Made by a program: the position numbers and the translations under genes
In this document: positions 15,132 through 27,059 of the stretch, piece after piece
Layout: the number at the start of each line of letters is the position of its first letter
Position numbering within the stretch: position 1 is the first letter of the stretch
DNA from: Daphnia pulex
Lineage: Eukaryota; Arthropoda; Branchiopoda; Diplostraca; Daphniidae
DNA: 64,000 nucleotides
Assembly: GCF_021134715.1 (NCBI RefSeq)
Contig: NC_060026.1
Coordinates: forward strand, 9,787,001-9,851,000
Direction: 5' to 3'
The notes under the pieces: generated by a model
Told to the model about the DNA's origin: nothing
Databases searched by the model: none
What the model saw: the letters and a program-made list of their open reading frames with translations, nothing else

Positions 15132-15345
15132 CCCAGTGGTTGGACTGGTAGACTGGTAATTTTGTGAATCTGATCTACCTTTTATTTTATATTTTCGGAA
15201 TCCCCGTGTTGCGCAGAGTACACTGCGCTATGCGTAACCAGTGTACTCTGCGCAGGGTTCTATAATGCCAGTGATGTTAGAATGGCGCCTGCTTACCAGT
15301 GATTACCAGTGCTTACCAGTGCTAACCAGTCTGAAACTCGTCCGT
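15132..15345. repeat. Left subterminal ACCAGT cluster of copy 3 with a 16-bp palindrome
   Basis: At least seven ACCAGT/ACTGGT words occur, most densely at 15,290-15,340 as (G/A)(C/T)TACCAGTG. A perfect 16-bp inverted repeat, TGCGCAGAGTACACTG and its complement (15210-15225 and 15239-15254, 13-nt spacer), lies inside. Confidence 0.8.
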
Positions 15346-15421
15346 TGTAGAATCAAATTTATTCGTGACTTAATGACACAACTTATGAATATTTTTAATT
15401 TTCAGTTAATGAATTACATGT

Positions 15422-17771
15422 CTACAATATTAAATCAAAAAGTAAGTTCGGTTCGAACTCTTCATTTGAATTTGTTTTATATTTATAGCCAAGGAAGTTT
15501 AACAAAATCGATCTGGTTTGATTGACCTGGCTCTCAGTGATTGCCGGTGTTTGCATTTGATGCCTTTGAGCTGACGCGAAGTAGAACATTGCTAGCATCG
15601 TCAGAACCCCACAATCCCAGTCGTTATCCTCGCCTTGGTGCCAGAGAGTGAGTGGAATCACTTGCCAAGAGGGGATGTTATGAAGCTTAACGTTAATATC
15701 TCGAACTGTCTCTTCGCGTAACACAGGGTTTTGAATGAATAAAGGTCCGTCTTTTTCTGTAATTAATTTCTTTCCTGATTTTATCTCGTCTCGGTACCAT
15801 TTCTTTGTGTATTCGCCAATTTGTTTTCGCGATACATGTGCTGCAAACTCGGGCTTCGAGTCGACTACCAGTATCTCCATCTCCAGTACTTTGATGATGA
15901 TACTTTGATGATAGCCAGTGGCATTTTTGTATGTTGAGTGGCAAGCAAATGGTATCGAGTTCCCATGGCTTCACATCCTGAGCTCTAAAGAATCTGCGAA
16001 CTGAGTTGTAGTCGTATCTACCGATTTCACCATAAATGGACATGCTTGATATTTTATAGAGTAGCCAAACGTTGGAAAGGTAGCATTTCCGAGTGTTATG
16101 TTGAAGAGGATTGGTGAAGTTGTGCCGGCTGACACTGGTGCAAAAGAAATTAATGATTTGATCGCTGATCCAGCCTTTATTCAGTAATCGCGCTGCGTCT
16201 TTCTTGGTAATTTGCTCTTTGTCAAGGTAGGATGAACAGATAATTGTGTCATTGTCAGCGTTCGAAAAAACATCCCAAGGATTAGGTGGGCGTTCTGATG
16301 GGGAATCATTAGAGTCATCGGGGATCATCTCTGAGTTGGTGTCGGTGGAATGAGCCTCTGTGTCTTGCTCCATATAAATGGACCGTTCACTGTAGCTGGT
16401 TTTATCGAGTTCTTCTGCGGATTCATCCTCTTGCTGATCTTCGACGTCAATTCCCATTTCGAAAAGGAACTCGTCATCTAGAAATTCTATTTCATCATCA
16501 AACGAGTAGTCGCAGTTATGAGCTCCGACATCAAAGTCTGCGTTAATGGGAGCATGCACAGCAGGTGGACTCTGAAGGATTGGCGACATTGGCTGACTGG
16601 CATGTGAACTGGCATTGGTAATTTCATTTACATTTTCATGTTGTTTATAAGCCGGAACATTTTCGTTTGTGATGGGGTTGGCATTTGATGTAGCTGATGC
16701 AAATAATTGAGATGGTATTATGAAATGAGATACTATTGGCTTATCACCAGAGTTTTTAATACGAGGGAAAATTATTGATGGAGTGACGCAAGCACGGATT
16801 AATTTTTTGTCGGCTGAGCGAATAGAGAATAATCCGTTTACACACCCGGTGATGTTAGCTTTGATGAAATCTTGTTGTTCTTCATCGAAAACCCACACGT
16901 GATCGCCAGTTCGAAATGACATACTGTCTTTGCGTGAGTTGACATCACACGCATAATAATACTTCGCCTGGGAGACCACATTAAATTGAGATAGTTGGTT
17001 ATGAAGATTTAGTCTAGTTCGGATATTCTCAGGTGTCAAGTTGGGCGGGGGACATAGAGGCACGCCTTGAGCATCTCTTGCGTACACGCGGATGTCGCGC
17101 TTCTTGTGACCAAGAATAGTGAACCGTGCGTTGTACAGCTCGCTACAGAATTGGATTGCAGTGGACAAAAAATTGTAACCTGTCTCGCGGCCTAGCATCC
17201 CTCGGTACACACCGCCGATTATAGCCCATGTTTTTAAGTAACCGAAGACTTGCTCAATGGTTGACCGGACGCTTCCGCAGTAGTTATTATACTGTAGCTC
17301 GAGAGGGTCGAGTTTCGCACGATGTGGTTTGTTGACTGGTGTCGCACATTGGGGGGCTGTCATGTAGTGGTTATCACCGATGAAAACCTCGAATCGATTG
17401 CTGTGTTCGGGATTTTCGTCATCCATACCATTCCAAAGGTTGACATCATCAAGTGATTCTTGCCATATATGGCCATCGTATTTAAGCGAAGAGAAAGGCC
17501 CGGTGATGTGAATAATATGACCTTGGTTGTCGCAGAGCACTTGCCATTTTATGCAGCAGGTCTTGGATTTTCCGGTATATTTCGAGTTTCTGTGAGTGGA
17601 GTCCACTGGCTTTCGTGTAGTGACATCGACTGTATCCACACAGCCATTCGTGAAGAGCGAGAAAAAATGCGGTAGCATGTTATCGGCCGAGAATCTTTGT
17701 CTGTTCCAGTATTCGACAAATTTCGTTTTCGAGATTAGATATTCCATCTGACGTTGGAATTTCTCTGACAT
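15422..17771 (-). CDS. Gene D: DDE_Tnp_4-type transposase with SH3-like segment and Ulp1-like cysteine protease
   Basis: From the N-terminus, a DDE domain has its three acidic sites in GCVDTVDVT, FIGDNHY and RSTIEQVFGYLK (residues roughly 45-205), the pattern of PIF/Harbinger-type DDE_Tnp_4. A small segment FRTGDHVWVFDEEQQDF resembles an SH3/agenet fold. An acidic linker follows, then an Ulp1 (C48) protease-like region: KGWISDQIINFF, HW near 15,915, VVDS near 15,860 and HQGEDNDWDCGVL near 15,600-15,650, giving the His, Asp, Gln and Cys of the family. The protease is split by a frame change near 15,890 next to a duplicated ATCATCAAAGT, so the copy may be inactive, or an intron may be missed. 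Upstream N-terminal exons may be missing. Gene A3 starts 0.5 kb away on the other strand. Confidence 0.75.
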
Positions 17772-18268
17772 TGTGCAGTAACATGCTTTGTTGCCAAAAA
17801 AACCACATTGACTGGTTGTGGGGTATACGCGTAGATAATAAAGTAATTCGAAAAGTTCCTGTCTGGTTGTGATTAAAAATAAAAAAAAATTTAAAGGACT
17901 TTGGAGAAATTTTCTAACAGTACTTGTCTTTTAAAATTGGCACACCGCAAAATTGAGAATAATACTCGAATATTTTAGGGTGACACGCCACGGCTGAAAA
18001 ATTCCTGACACTATAACCACGTCAAGCTTCATCGGGCCCAAACATAGAGGAGAACACATTGTTCATCGATATCTAGTGGAGTTAAGGTATCTACGCCTTA
18101 AAAGTTTCAAGAGGGAATGGTATTTTTACATATCTCGTATGTGCGTTCACATATGTTCGTTGTGCCATTGGTTATAAGGACGTCATTGGTTTGCTGGTAT
18201 ACTGGTAGGCGGTATTGCAAAATCTTATTTTTATAGTTAAGTGTTTCAAGTTAGTTCGCTAAATATTT
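17772..18268. promoter_or_regulatory. Divergent intergenic region between genes D and A3
   Basis: This 0.5-kb region has no coding sequence and separates the two divergent genes. It has one ACTGGTA word and a few CTGGT words near 17,805-18,210. It may hold both promoters; nothing more specific is visible. Confidence 0.4.
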
Positions 18269-21181
18269 TTGGTTCATCGAATTCATAGCAGGAACCTTGT
18301 CCCGTCCCACCCTGCGTCTACAAATGAATCCTCTTTGTCTTTGGAAGCTGCCCTAAAGGATGGTCAAAGTCACGGCCCATCTCCAAATGCTATTCCTGGC
18401 GTGGTATGTGTTCCTCGTCTTGAGTTGAGTAAGTTTTTTTCAGAGTTTGGTGCCATGCCAACAGGCTATTTCCAGTACTGTCGCTGACTCCAGTATAGAA
18501 AACTTGCTATCAGTCGCTAATAGACCGGATGTTCGAGATTTCTTGAAGATGTTGTCGTCGGCCTCTGGAGCCGACACGCCGATAAGCAGCCTATTGACAA
18601 AAATGTCTGCTTTGACTCCTACCCAGCTTAAAAACAGCGCCACTGTCATAGGCGAGGAAATAGTCAGTCTTCGAGGTACCGCCAGTACGCCTGCTCCTAT
18701 TTTAGCAAACACTGGCGCTTCTGCCATTAACAGCACGCCTGCTCCTATTTTTTACGGTTCTCATTATGGCCATGGAAATTACCCACACTACTATCAAACG
18801 CCGCCGCATCATCTTCGCCCTCTAACCTCTGCCATATATGACAACGACAGTTATCATTTTTCAAGATTCCTTCACCACAAGCACCCCAGAAAAAGTCAAG
18901 TTCCTCTAAATACAATTTTTCAGAACCCTGATGACTGGTATGGTCACAATTCACCGACGTCAGCACCAGTATCCAACGCATTCCGCCCGTTGCCGCCACC
19001 GGCCCCATCGCCAGCAACAGCAAACATGTTTGCACCCCAAGACAATCCATCTCCGTTTACTGTGCAAACGCAGCCGTCTGTGCCACTGAGTGTATCGACG
19101 CCAGTTCCTTCCTCGTTGTCCCGCACCGTGCAGGTGTCTACAGAGGAAACAAACCGCGGTGAATCAAGTGCCATGGATGACGCTGACGAACTCGGCGAAG
19201 CAGACGAAGAAAAAGACAATAACGTGAAGAAGAAGAGAGGTATAACCCAACATATTAATTATATTAATATTTTTTTATTTTATTGCTTAGATCTCAGAAG
19301 TTTGAAAGTCAAAAGTATAGCGGCGAGCAGCTCAGCTTCTTTGCCTTCCTATTCTTCCATCAGATCTTAAACAAGGACCCTTCTGGCATTTCATTCAAGG
19401 AAAAAGTAGCAGGAATTAAAGGGAAGAACATAAAGACTCACAATGAGGATTACCAGATCTGGCTCGAAGACAACAAGATCTTTCTTAAGCTGTCATGGCG
19501 ATCCGTAATTCATTTTCTGTAAATTATGTTATTGCTCTACAGGAACGCCATCATCTCTCATTGCAAGATAGAAACGCTTGGAACCCCCTTGATAATCCAG
19601 AGCACAACAATTTTTTTAAAAAATACCAACAATTCTGCGAAGTGGTGGACGGTGCTTCTCCGGAGTCGTACCTAAAAAGCAGAATCGAAAATCTATTTGG
19701 CGGAGTGAATGGGTACTATAAACCCGAGTTGTCAAGGTCGTCTTTTCCAAAACGCCGTGCAGAGTTACAGCGTCTGCGTGCTCAAGTGTGTGCTCAACAT
19801 TCGACTCCAGTGTCTAGCAATAGCGAGAGCACACCTTCTGTCGCCGAACAAACCACTGGAGCAGAGCCAAAAGCTGTCGGTAAAACGAAAAGATCTAAAC
19901 GGTCAACAAGCAACCGAACCAGTCGACAGAATCTCGTGAGTGGCGCAGTTCGTCCAGATGCTCATACTGATGCACAGTATGCTATGTTGTCTTCAATCTT
20001 CTCTCCAGCAGAAGTCGGAAAAATAAAACTAGCACTGCAGAACAGTAAACTTCATTTTTATATTCATTTTTCCCAATCAAGAGGAGTCCAACTCTTCAAG
20101 TGGAGCAACTCCCTTAAACGGCGCCAATCAGACACCTGCAGATTTGAGCAAGATCTTCTTTCAAGATAAGTCAACTGATGACACAGAGGGGGAATCCAAC
20201 AAGAAAACAAAAAATGTAAAATACGAAGTATCAAAATATCATATTTTTATGTGTAGGCACTGGCAGCTCTCTCTTCAGTAAAGATTCCAGCGCCACCCCC
20301 TCCCCCACAAACCCAAACCAAAAAGCCAGTTGGTCCAGCGTAAAGGATCTCCAACAAGAGTAGTGGTGTTGTACCTCAAGTCAAGCCCCACAACCAACAA
20401 AGGCCAACCCCGAGACAGACCAAAGTGGTTAATCCTAACAATTTCGCTTCGTACATGAACTCGAATGAAGTCAGAGCTAACCAACAAGCAGAGGTATACA
20501 TTAAACCAGTAAAATAATTTTCTAATGTTACACAGAAAAAAAGAAAAAAAAAGATTATCGCAGGAGGAGAAAGAGCTTGATAGGGTATAACTAAATACAT
20601 TGTCATTTAAATTTCTTTAAGCATGAACGCAAATCCCAAAGGAAAAAAAAAAGAAGAACGATGACGATGACGAGGACAGTTCGTCATCATCGGAGTCAGC
20701 CAGTGGCGATGACAGTGACAGCGACATAACCAACATAAAGGAAGAAGCTCCGGCAACGCCCGCTGCTGATGACTCCGGAGAAGAGACTGACTGGGAGATT
20801 CTTGACCACAAAGGCGACTGTGTCTTTTGCTATCTGTGCCTTGACACGAAAGGTGTCGAGGTTTATTTAGGCGACAACCCGCAGTGCAATCTAGCAGTTC
20901 ACTACCAGTGTTGTTTAGAGAAAGACGAAACACTACGAGAAGAGACGAAGCTAAAGCCTAACTCCGAAGAGGACTTTGTCTGGTATTGCCACTACTGCCG
21001 AAAGTCGCCAGGTTTGATCGCTGACCCAATCGCATCATTCACTGCGCTGACTACCAAGCCAAAGAAGTCAAAAGCTCCAACATCTTCATCCTCGAACAAT
21101 AAACGCTCGCAAAGAAAGGCCTCCTCTCAACACCAGGCGATTCAACAGCCAAAAAAGAAGAAGGCGAAGACAGATGAATAG
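18269..21181 (+). CDS. Gene A3: transposon accessory protein with PHD-like finger
   Basis: Multi-exon. The N-terminal part (18447-19240) is rich in Ser, Pro, Ala, His and Tyr and ends with an acidic stretch and VKKKR at a GT splice site. The exon from about 19290 has SFFAFLFFHQIL ... EDYQIWLEDNKIFLK, and the exon from about 19540 has QERHHLSLQDRNAWNP; both match genes A1 and A2. Later exons are Pro-rich (20255-20490) and Lys-rich. The last (20625-21181) is acidic, then CVFCYLC ... CNLAVHYQC ... FVWYCHYC, a PHD-like zinc finger, and a Lys-rich tail with a stop at 21179-21181. An in-frame stop near 20341 suggests decay or unresolved splicing. The likely role is as a nuclear partner of transposase D. 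Confidence 0.6.
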
Positions 21182-22061
21182 CTTCAATAACCCTAATTGA
21201 AAAACTCACTGGAGTTGCCTCGAAACGCCTTATAGACAGCATGCAGTGGAGCGACTTAGTGTTCTGTGCACTGTCGAGATTTTTATTACACTCTTCCTTT
21301 TTTTTGGCTGTGAAAACCAGTCTTTTTTTTAAATTTATACCATTGACTACCAGTGAAATAACCAGTAAGCTTACCAGTGCTTACCAGTGCGCTTACCAGT
21401 GTTTCGATTACCAGTGGAGTTGTCTGGAAATCTGTCATTGCTCTGGAAACATTGGTTCCCGTGTGTTTTATGGCAAAATAACGTGGGTTTAGAGTTCAGA
21501 GCATCATAAAACCCCAAGGGGTCACTGGTCTCCCGACATTAGAAGTAACGGCTATCATGAAACCTGCGTCCGAAAATCAAGTAACGGATCTGTCATTGGT
21601 CAAATGACAGATTTATTGTGCGGCATTTATTTTTTCAAACCGATCCACAAACCCAGCAACCTATCTTCAGCAGTAACATCGAACATATTTTGGTACCTGT
21701 ACTATCGGGCCAACGTTCGGCTACCATAACTTTACTGGCACACATGTGTGGGCTTAACTAAAATATGTTCACACTATTTCCTAAAAATAGGTAACATATG
21801 TGGGCTGTTAAATTGTGCACGTTGCGCAGGGTTTCGGATTGCGCGCACTGCAGTGATTCTAATGCGCACTGGTACCCGCGGCACGCGTACACCAGATATA
21901 TGGTTTTCTGAGCTCAAAGTGCATCCAATGTTTCCAATGGCATCCAGACAACTCCAGTAAACACGTCATTTAGCCAGTGTTTTTTTGTCGGCTTATCAGT
22001 CCGCTTACCAGTCCACTAATAAGCGAAAGAATACCAGTAAATTTGCTTAACAATGACGTAA
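21182..22061. repeat. Right subterminal ACCAGT region of copy 3
   Basis: Ten or so CCAGT words occur, six of them in 21,345-21,415 as TTACCAGTG-type repeats and others at 21,990-22,040. A GCGCAGGGTTTC stretch near 21,825 resembles one at 15,250 in the left end. No gene is seen. Confidence 0.7.
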
Positions 22062-22075
22062 TTCCGCACAACTCC

Positions 22076-25000
22076 TGAAAAACCACCGAAGACGCAAATG
22101 TCCCCGTCCGGATGGCGCAAGACTCCGCCCCAGCTCTCATCGCTCGCATACACATTCAAGCTTATTGGAGGGAACTCTAAATCCAGGTCCAACCTAGACC
22201 TGAAGGATTTCCCGTTCCAACTCCAACACTCTTCCGAATGCCAGAACCTAAGTTCACTTAGCGCCGATTCGGAGAGTCGCACTCTAGTATGCTTGCCAGT
22301 TGCACCCTTCGTGAGGTGCTGTAGGCTCCTACTGAGTATCTTAGCCGGCTCTAAAGCCAAACTAAAGAACTGCAGAGATCATAAGATCTTCTGTATGTCG
22401 TTCAGGCTGACCTCCACCGATTCGGTATCGTGAGCACTGACCTATCTCGCTTTACTCAAAAGCTTACCAACAAACTTTGGAATAGAGAAAGTTTTCCATG
22501 CGGCACTTTAAATTCGGAATTAAGAATTAGCCCAAGAAACTCCAACTCCGTGGTTGGTTTCCATACCGACTTCTTCTCCGAGTACTTCAGCTATAAGAAG
22601 TCAAGCATCCACTTCGTCAAAGGACTTTGCTCTTCCGCGAACGATTTGTTTGCAGCACATAAGAAGTCGTTAATATAGAAGATTAACTTAATCACTTGCT
22701 TGGCACATAAGTCTACTAGCATTCTTACTGTTTTGCGAGCACCAGCGGTGCTAGCGAGAACCCGAAAAACAACCTTGTGCAAGCGTATACCTTACCTTCG
22801 AACTCGAATCATAGGTAAGGAATCGAATTTGAGTGCATTCGCACATTCAGATACGCATCCTCCAAATCAAAGGAAAATAACAGTTCATCCTTCCCAATTA
22901 TAATTAAATCGGGGACTGCATTGGACAATGTGTCAATCGTGAAGGTGACGTGTGGTAAGCAAAAATTAATGAACCTTTTGTCCATGATCAGTCTTAGTTT
23001 CGTCGACCCTTTTTTGGTGGCCACAGATATTGGGTGAATCAATTTAGCGAAGCTCTTGTCAACGACCATAAATTGACCCTTCTGTAGCCTAGACGATATA
23101 TCATCCCTTACGAACGATAAATGCTCTGCACTCAGGGCGCTGTTGCCAAACTGTACCTCTGGTACGGGAACCGCAGGGCGGATTTTGAACCCTAGGCCTA
23201 ACATAGCTAATTGGAAATTATTTGCTCCTGCAACTTTCCATCTGACCAATTTAGTCAACAAGGACCACTCCGTAAGTTCTTGGATTAGGTCATCCGAACC
23301 CGAGAGACTAGCTGCGTTAAGAACACGAGCCAGTAACTCGTTATTCTTGCTAAGAAAATTCGACTTAAACAGAAGAATCCGCTTGGCGTGACTCCTGTGA
23401 TCGTCCTGCCACTGAATGCTACAATCGACCTCCACTGGTTCTATCCTATCCAAAGATATTAGCAACTCATAACCGGCTCTGAAAGGAGCTGATAGACTAT
23501 CTAAGTCCTGTTTCTCAATTAAGAATGGACATAATTCCTGCCCATGCCCCTTCTTTCTGCACAAGGAGCATGTGAAGCCTTCCGTTTCAAAAATCTGTTT
23601 TATGTCCCTGTAGCATCGTATGCCTTTCAGGTCACCAATCATACTATTCGGTCTGTTTAGAAGTATTGCGAGCCTGTGACTCGCTCTAAATTTAAATTCG
23701 AAATTCGAATTGACTCGCTTGAAGTCATTGGCCGCTGGTATTGCTAGCGCCTCTCGCGCTGATCCTTCTTGAGATGATCCGACCTCAACAAAATGTTTAG
23801 AAAGATCCAATAGATCAAACTTTCTTTCCTGAGGCTTGTTACTGCTGCCATAGTGCCAGGATCCCTGGCGATCCCGCGACTCCAGGTTTTTGATGCGCCA
23901 TTGCAATTATCGAATGTATTTATCGTCGCGGTCTTTTTGATCCCCAGTACGCTGACCAGTAGCCGCGGTCTTTCCACCTCCTGCGGCTTCCTACTCCGCC
24001 TTTGTACGGACAACCTCCGCTGAGTAGTGAGTGCGCGCGTTGCTTTCCATATCGGAAAAGTATGCGTCACGTGCTACAGCGACGTCATATTCTTGTTTCA
24101 AGACCTGAACAATCGTCGTCGGCACGTTCACGCGGAGATACAGTACGTACGCCGAGAAGAGCATGCAGCGAATGTGCTCCGCATCAAAGGCCCGGTATGC
24201 GTCTTCTCGGCTTCCTCCAAGATCTTTTTCATCTGGATGACGTCTTTGCCCACAGCCGATAGCTGCACAACGCTGTTCGCTACGCCTGAGTCAGCGAGTG
24301 CCTGGACTACGAGATCTTCGCTGCAGGCCGGTAGCCGCTTATCGCGCCAATCGCGATTTTTATTCATTAATTGAAAGCGCACGTCTAGCGGCTTCGCCGC
24401 CCAGACTTGCTCTTGCAACGACCTCAGCCTGGCCCTAGTAAGGCCAGCGCCGGTCCGATCCATTAGATCGGAGGTCAGAATATTTATCGAGAAATCATCC
24501 AACTTCTTCGGTTGCGCGAAGTGTCGTCATCTGGCTCGCGGTCGTCGCCATCATCGTCGTCGGAAGAAAATAAATCATTACCGTTCGAAGTCTTCTGCCA
24601 CTTGCGGTCCTTGCCAACCTGTTCGTTTGCTCTCAGGAGACGCACCTTCAGCATTATTTCTTCCCCCAAGATCGGATTTCGTCGCACCAATCAGGCGCTG
24701 AAGCACCTATCAGGTCCAGAGCATGCGATAAGGGCGCATGCTCATGGTGTGAAGCGTCCGCAAAGATTTTTACGAGGGCTTCTTCTGCACCGTGACGAAG
24801 TAACGTTTTGGCTAGAAGCTTGATCGTTATTGGGGCCTGGGCAACCGCAGCCCATAGCTGCTGTTTACTTTCCAAAGCGAACCTCGGAACCCCTGGCGCT
24901 TGTTTTTGTGGGACCATTGGAGTCGCCTGCATCCCGAAAGCGGCCTGAATTTGTGCCGCCAGTTCGGGGTTTAGGTTGATAGCTCACCCAGCAACTGCGG

Positions 25001-25344
25001 TGCGCTCAACTGCGGCTGTAGTTGTTGTTGTTGTTGTTGCTGTTGCTGCTGTTGTTGTTGTTGCTGCTGCTGCTGTTGTTGTTGTTGCTGCTGCTGTTGT
25101 TTTTTTTTTTGCTGCTGCTGTTGTTGTTTTTGCTGCCGCTGTTGTTGTTGTTGCTGCTGCTGCTGATGCTGTCGATGCGGCAGTCCACCCGAAACGTGGC
25201 CAAAAGAGGGTGGCCCCGGATGTTGCGGCACCAAAGGTGGCAACCCGTTGATGGGGCCGTTGTTTCCAAGGATAGCAAACGGACAGACGGGACCGTGACC
25301 CGGCGCTTCAGCAGTTCCACTTGAACTTCGGAGGCATCTTTCAA
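22076..25344 (-). mobile_element. DIRS-type retrotransposon fossil (gag-like, RT, RNase H)
   Basis: Reading on the minus strand: a Gln-rich gag-like start (25,344-24,970), further gag-like sequence (24,930-24,130), a CCHC-like knuckle (CSLCRKKGHGQELC, near 23,570), a reverse transcriptase with KLRLIMDKRFIN and FSFDLEDAYLNV (near 22,985 and 22,850), and an RNase H region (22,360-22,080). The sequence style is that of DIRS elements. No tyrosine recombinase is seen, and the element stops where transposon copy 3 ends. It is broken in several places; moderate age is inferred. Confidence 0.7.
25016..25170 (-). repeat. CAA/CAG trinucleotide run coding poly-Gln
   Basis: About 50 triplets of CAA and CAG on the minus strand, with short AAA interruptions, sit inside the gag-like part of the DIRS-type fossil. 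Confidence 0.9.
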
Positions 25345-25700
25345 GATTCTTTTCGCAGCGAAAAATTAAACTATGAAGTAAGACAGTTTGAATATCAGTT
25401 GAAAACTGAAAACAAACGAAATTAGAGAAAATAAGCTCAAGAAAAGTTATCTTATGCGTTCACATATGTTTTCATAAAACTTCTGCATTTTTAACATGTT
25501 AAAATATCGGTTTTATTATGAATATTGTTCAGCTTACATATATTTAATAAGATGGAAATAATGGATGATGCGCGTATTAGGTCTCTCTCGCGTGTCTACC
25601 GTAAGCGCGCATCAATCAATCGCTCGACGCACACTTTACAACTGCCTCTAACTTCCAAGCAACGTGCGTGCTCATTAGACTTCTGGCGCTGAAAGTTGCG
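25345..25700. other. AT-rich stretch without recognised feature
   Basis: No gene, tRNA or clear repeat is seen between the DIRS-type fossil and the virus-like fossil. Confidence 0.5.
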
Positions 25701-26162
25701 TCCTGTACTACGTTAGAGAATAAATGTGATGAAAATGCTGAACGCACGTGAGTCGGCGTCCGATTACGTATTCAGTAATATTATTAATATTAGGATAGAA
25801 GAAAAATTTCTTTATATTAAAACTATATATTAAAACTATATATGATTCCGATTCTGTTTCATAATCATAATCAGAATCAGAATCAATATCAGAATCAGAA
25901 TCAGAATCAGAATCAGGTAATGGATTATATTCAGGTTCATGATATACAATAGTTTGTAGTTTTACAAAAATAACATTCAGATATACTTTTTTGCTTTCTT
26001 CTATTATGAATTCAAATAGATTATGATCAAGTGTTGGTTTATTCTCTTTGTAAAAACGAGTATCATTTTTAAAAAATGATAAAATTGTTGTTATGAATTT
26101 AAATTCAATGTCAATTTTATTTTTGAATACTTCTTTTAATAATTTCATTAGTTGTAAACATT

Positions 26163-26233
26163 TCTATAATCTATAATCTATAATCTATAATCTATAATCT
26201 ATAATCAATAATCTATAATCTATAATCTAAACA
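26163..26233. repeat. Heptamer tandem repeat (CTATAAT)n
   Basis: About nine to ten near-perfect copies of CTATAAT occur, with one ATCAATA variant, directly upstream (minus sense) of the acidic minus-strand region of the virus-like fossil. Confidence 0.9.
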
Positions 26234-27059
26234 GAGAAAATTTTATTTTAAAAAAGAAGATAATATTTCTGTTTCTTTCTTTTCAACAGCTTTAGGTACT
26301 AGCTTTTATAATTGTTTTCGTTGTTGGTTTATTATTTTGTTTACTCCTTTCTACTGTAAGTGATAACTCATTTACTGAAAATTTCTTAATAAGATGGTTC
26401 TTTATAAGACGATGATGTCTTTTTAGGTTTTCTTTTAGATACTATTTCAAATTCATCATCATCTTCTTCTGAATGATAAGGTGTTTGTGATCGATATCTT
26501 TATTATAGAGACTATTCAGAGACTATTCAGGAATACAGATATTAGACTGAGAATATATATCTTTAAATGTATTATAATGAAGAAAAAAATGTCTTATATA
26601 TATATATATATATCGATTCAGATAAAATACTTAGTGGGAGTAATGGTAGTTTTGCTATAAAAATGGAAATTCCATTCAATGTAGAGTATGACACAATTTG
26701 TATTAATCAATGTATTCCAATTTCATATTACTTGATTCAGAATGGATCTAATACCTTTACATTGATTGAAAATGGAGTGAGTTATAAAGTAGCTATTCCA
26801 ATTGGAAATTATAATTTGAATTCATTTTGTAATGTTCTATCTCAACTATTGAGTTCTGTAACTGGAAAGTATAAGTATATTATGACTTAACCAAATAGTT
26901 ACACAAGTACTGCTACAGGTAAGTTGACTATTTCAGTTAAACCAATCAATATGAATGATAGCGTTGCAATCAAAATAGACAATGTACTATTTGAACAGTT
27001 TGGATTTGAAAAAGGTATTAGTACTTTAGTTTTTAATTCAAGTATTGATTTATCTGAGT

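Larger units (their letters stand above)
15118..22075. mobile_element. Transposon copy 3: DDE/Ulp1 gene D plus gene A3, 14-bp inverted ends
   Basis: The left end GGAGTTGTGCGGAA (15118-15131) and the right end TTCCGCACAACTCC (22062-22075) are perfect 14-bp inverted repeats. Inside lie the divergent genes D (minus) and A3 (plus). ACCAGT/ACTGGT words cluster near both ends. The flanks (gene C2 on the left, a DIRS-type element on the right) show no target duplication, so one side has probably been rearranged. The transposase type (DDE_Tnp_4, as in PIF/Harbinger) is from gene D. Confidence 0.7.

Noticed and set aside
15118-22075. A 3-bp target duplication around copy 3
   Set aside because: The bases flanking 15118 (TAT) and 22075 (TGA) do not match.
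24976-25324. Plus-strand Val/Ala- and Leu-rich open frames at the CAA/CAG run
   Set aside because: They are other-frame readings of the trinucleotide repeat inside the DIRS-type fossil.
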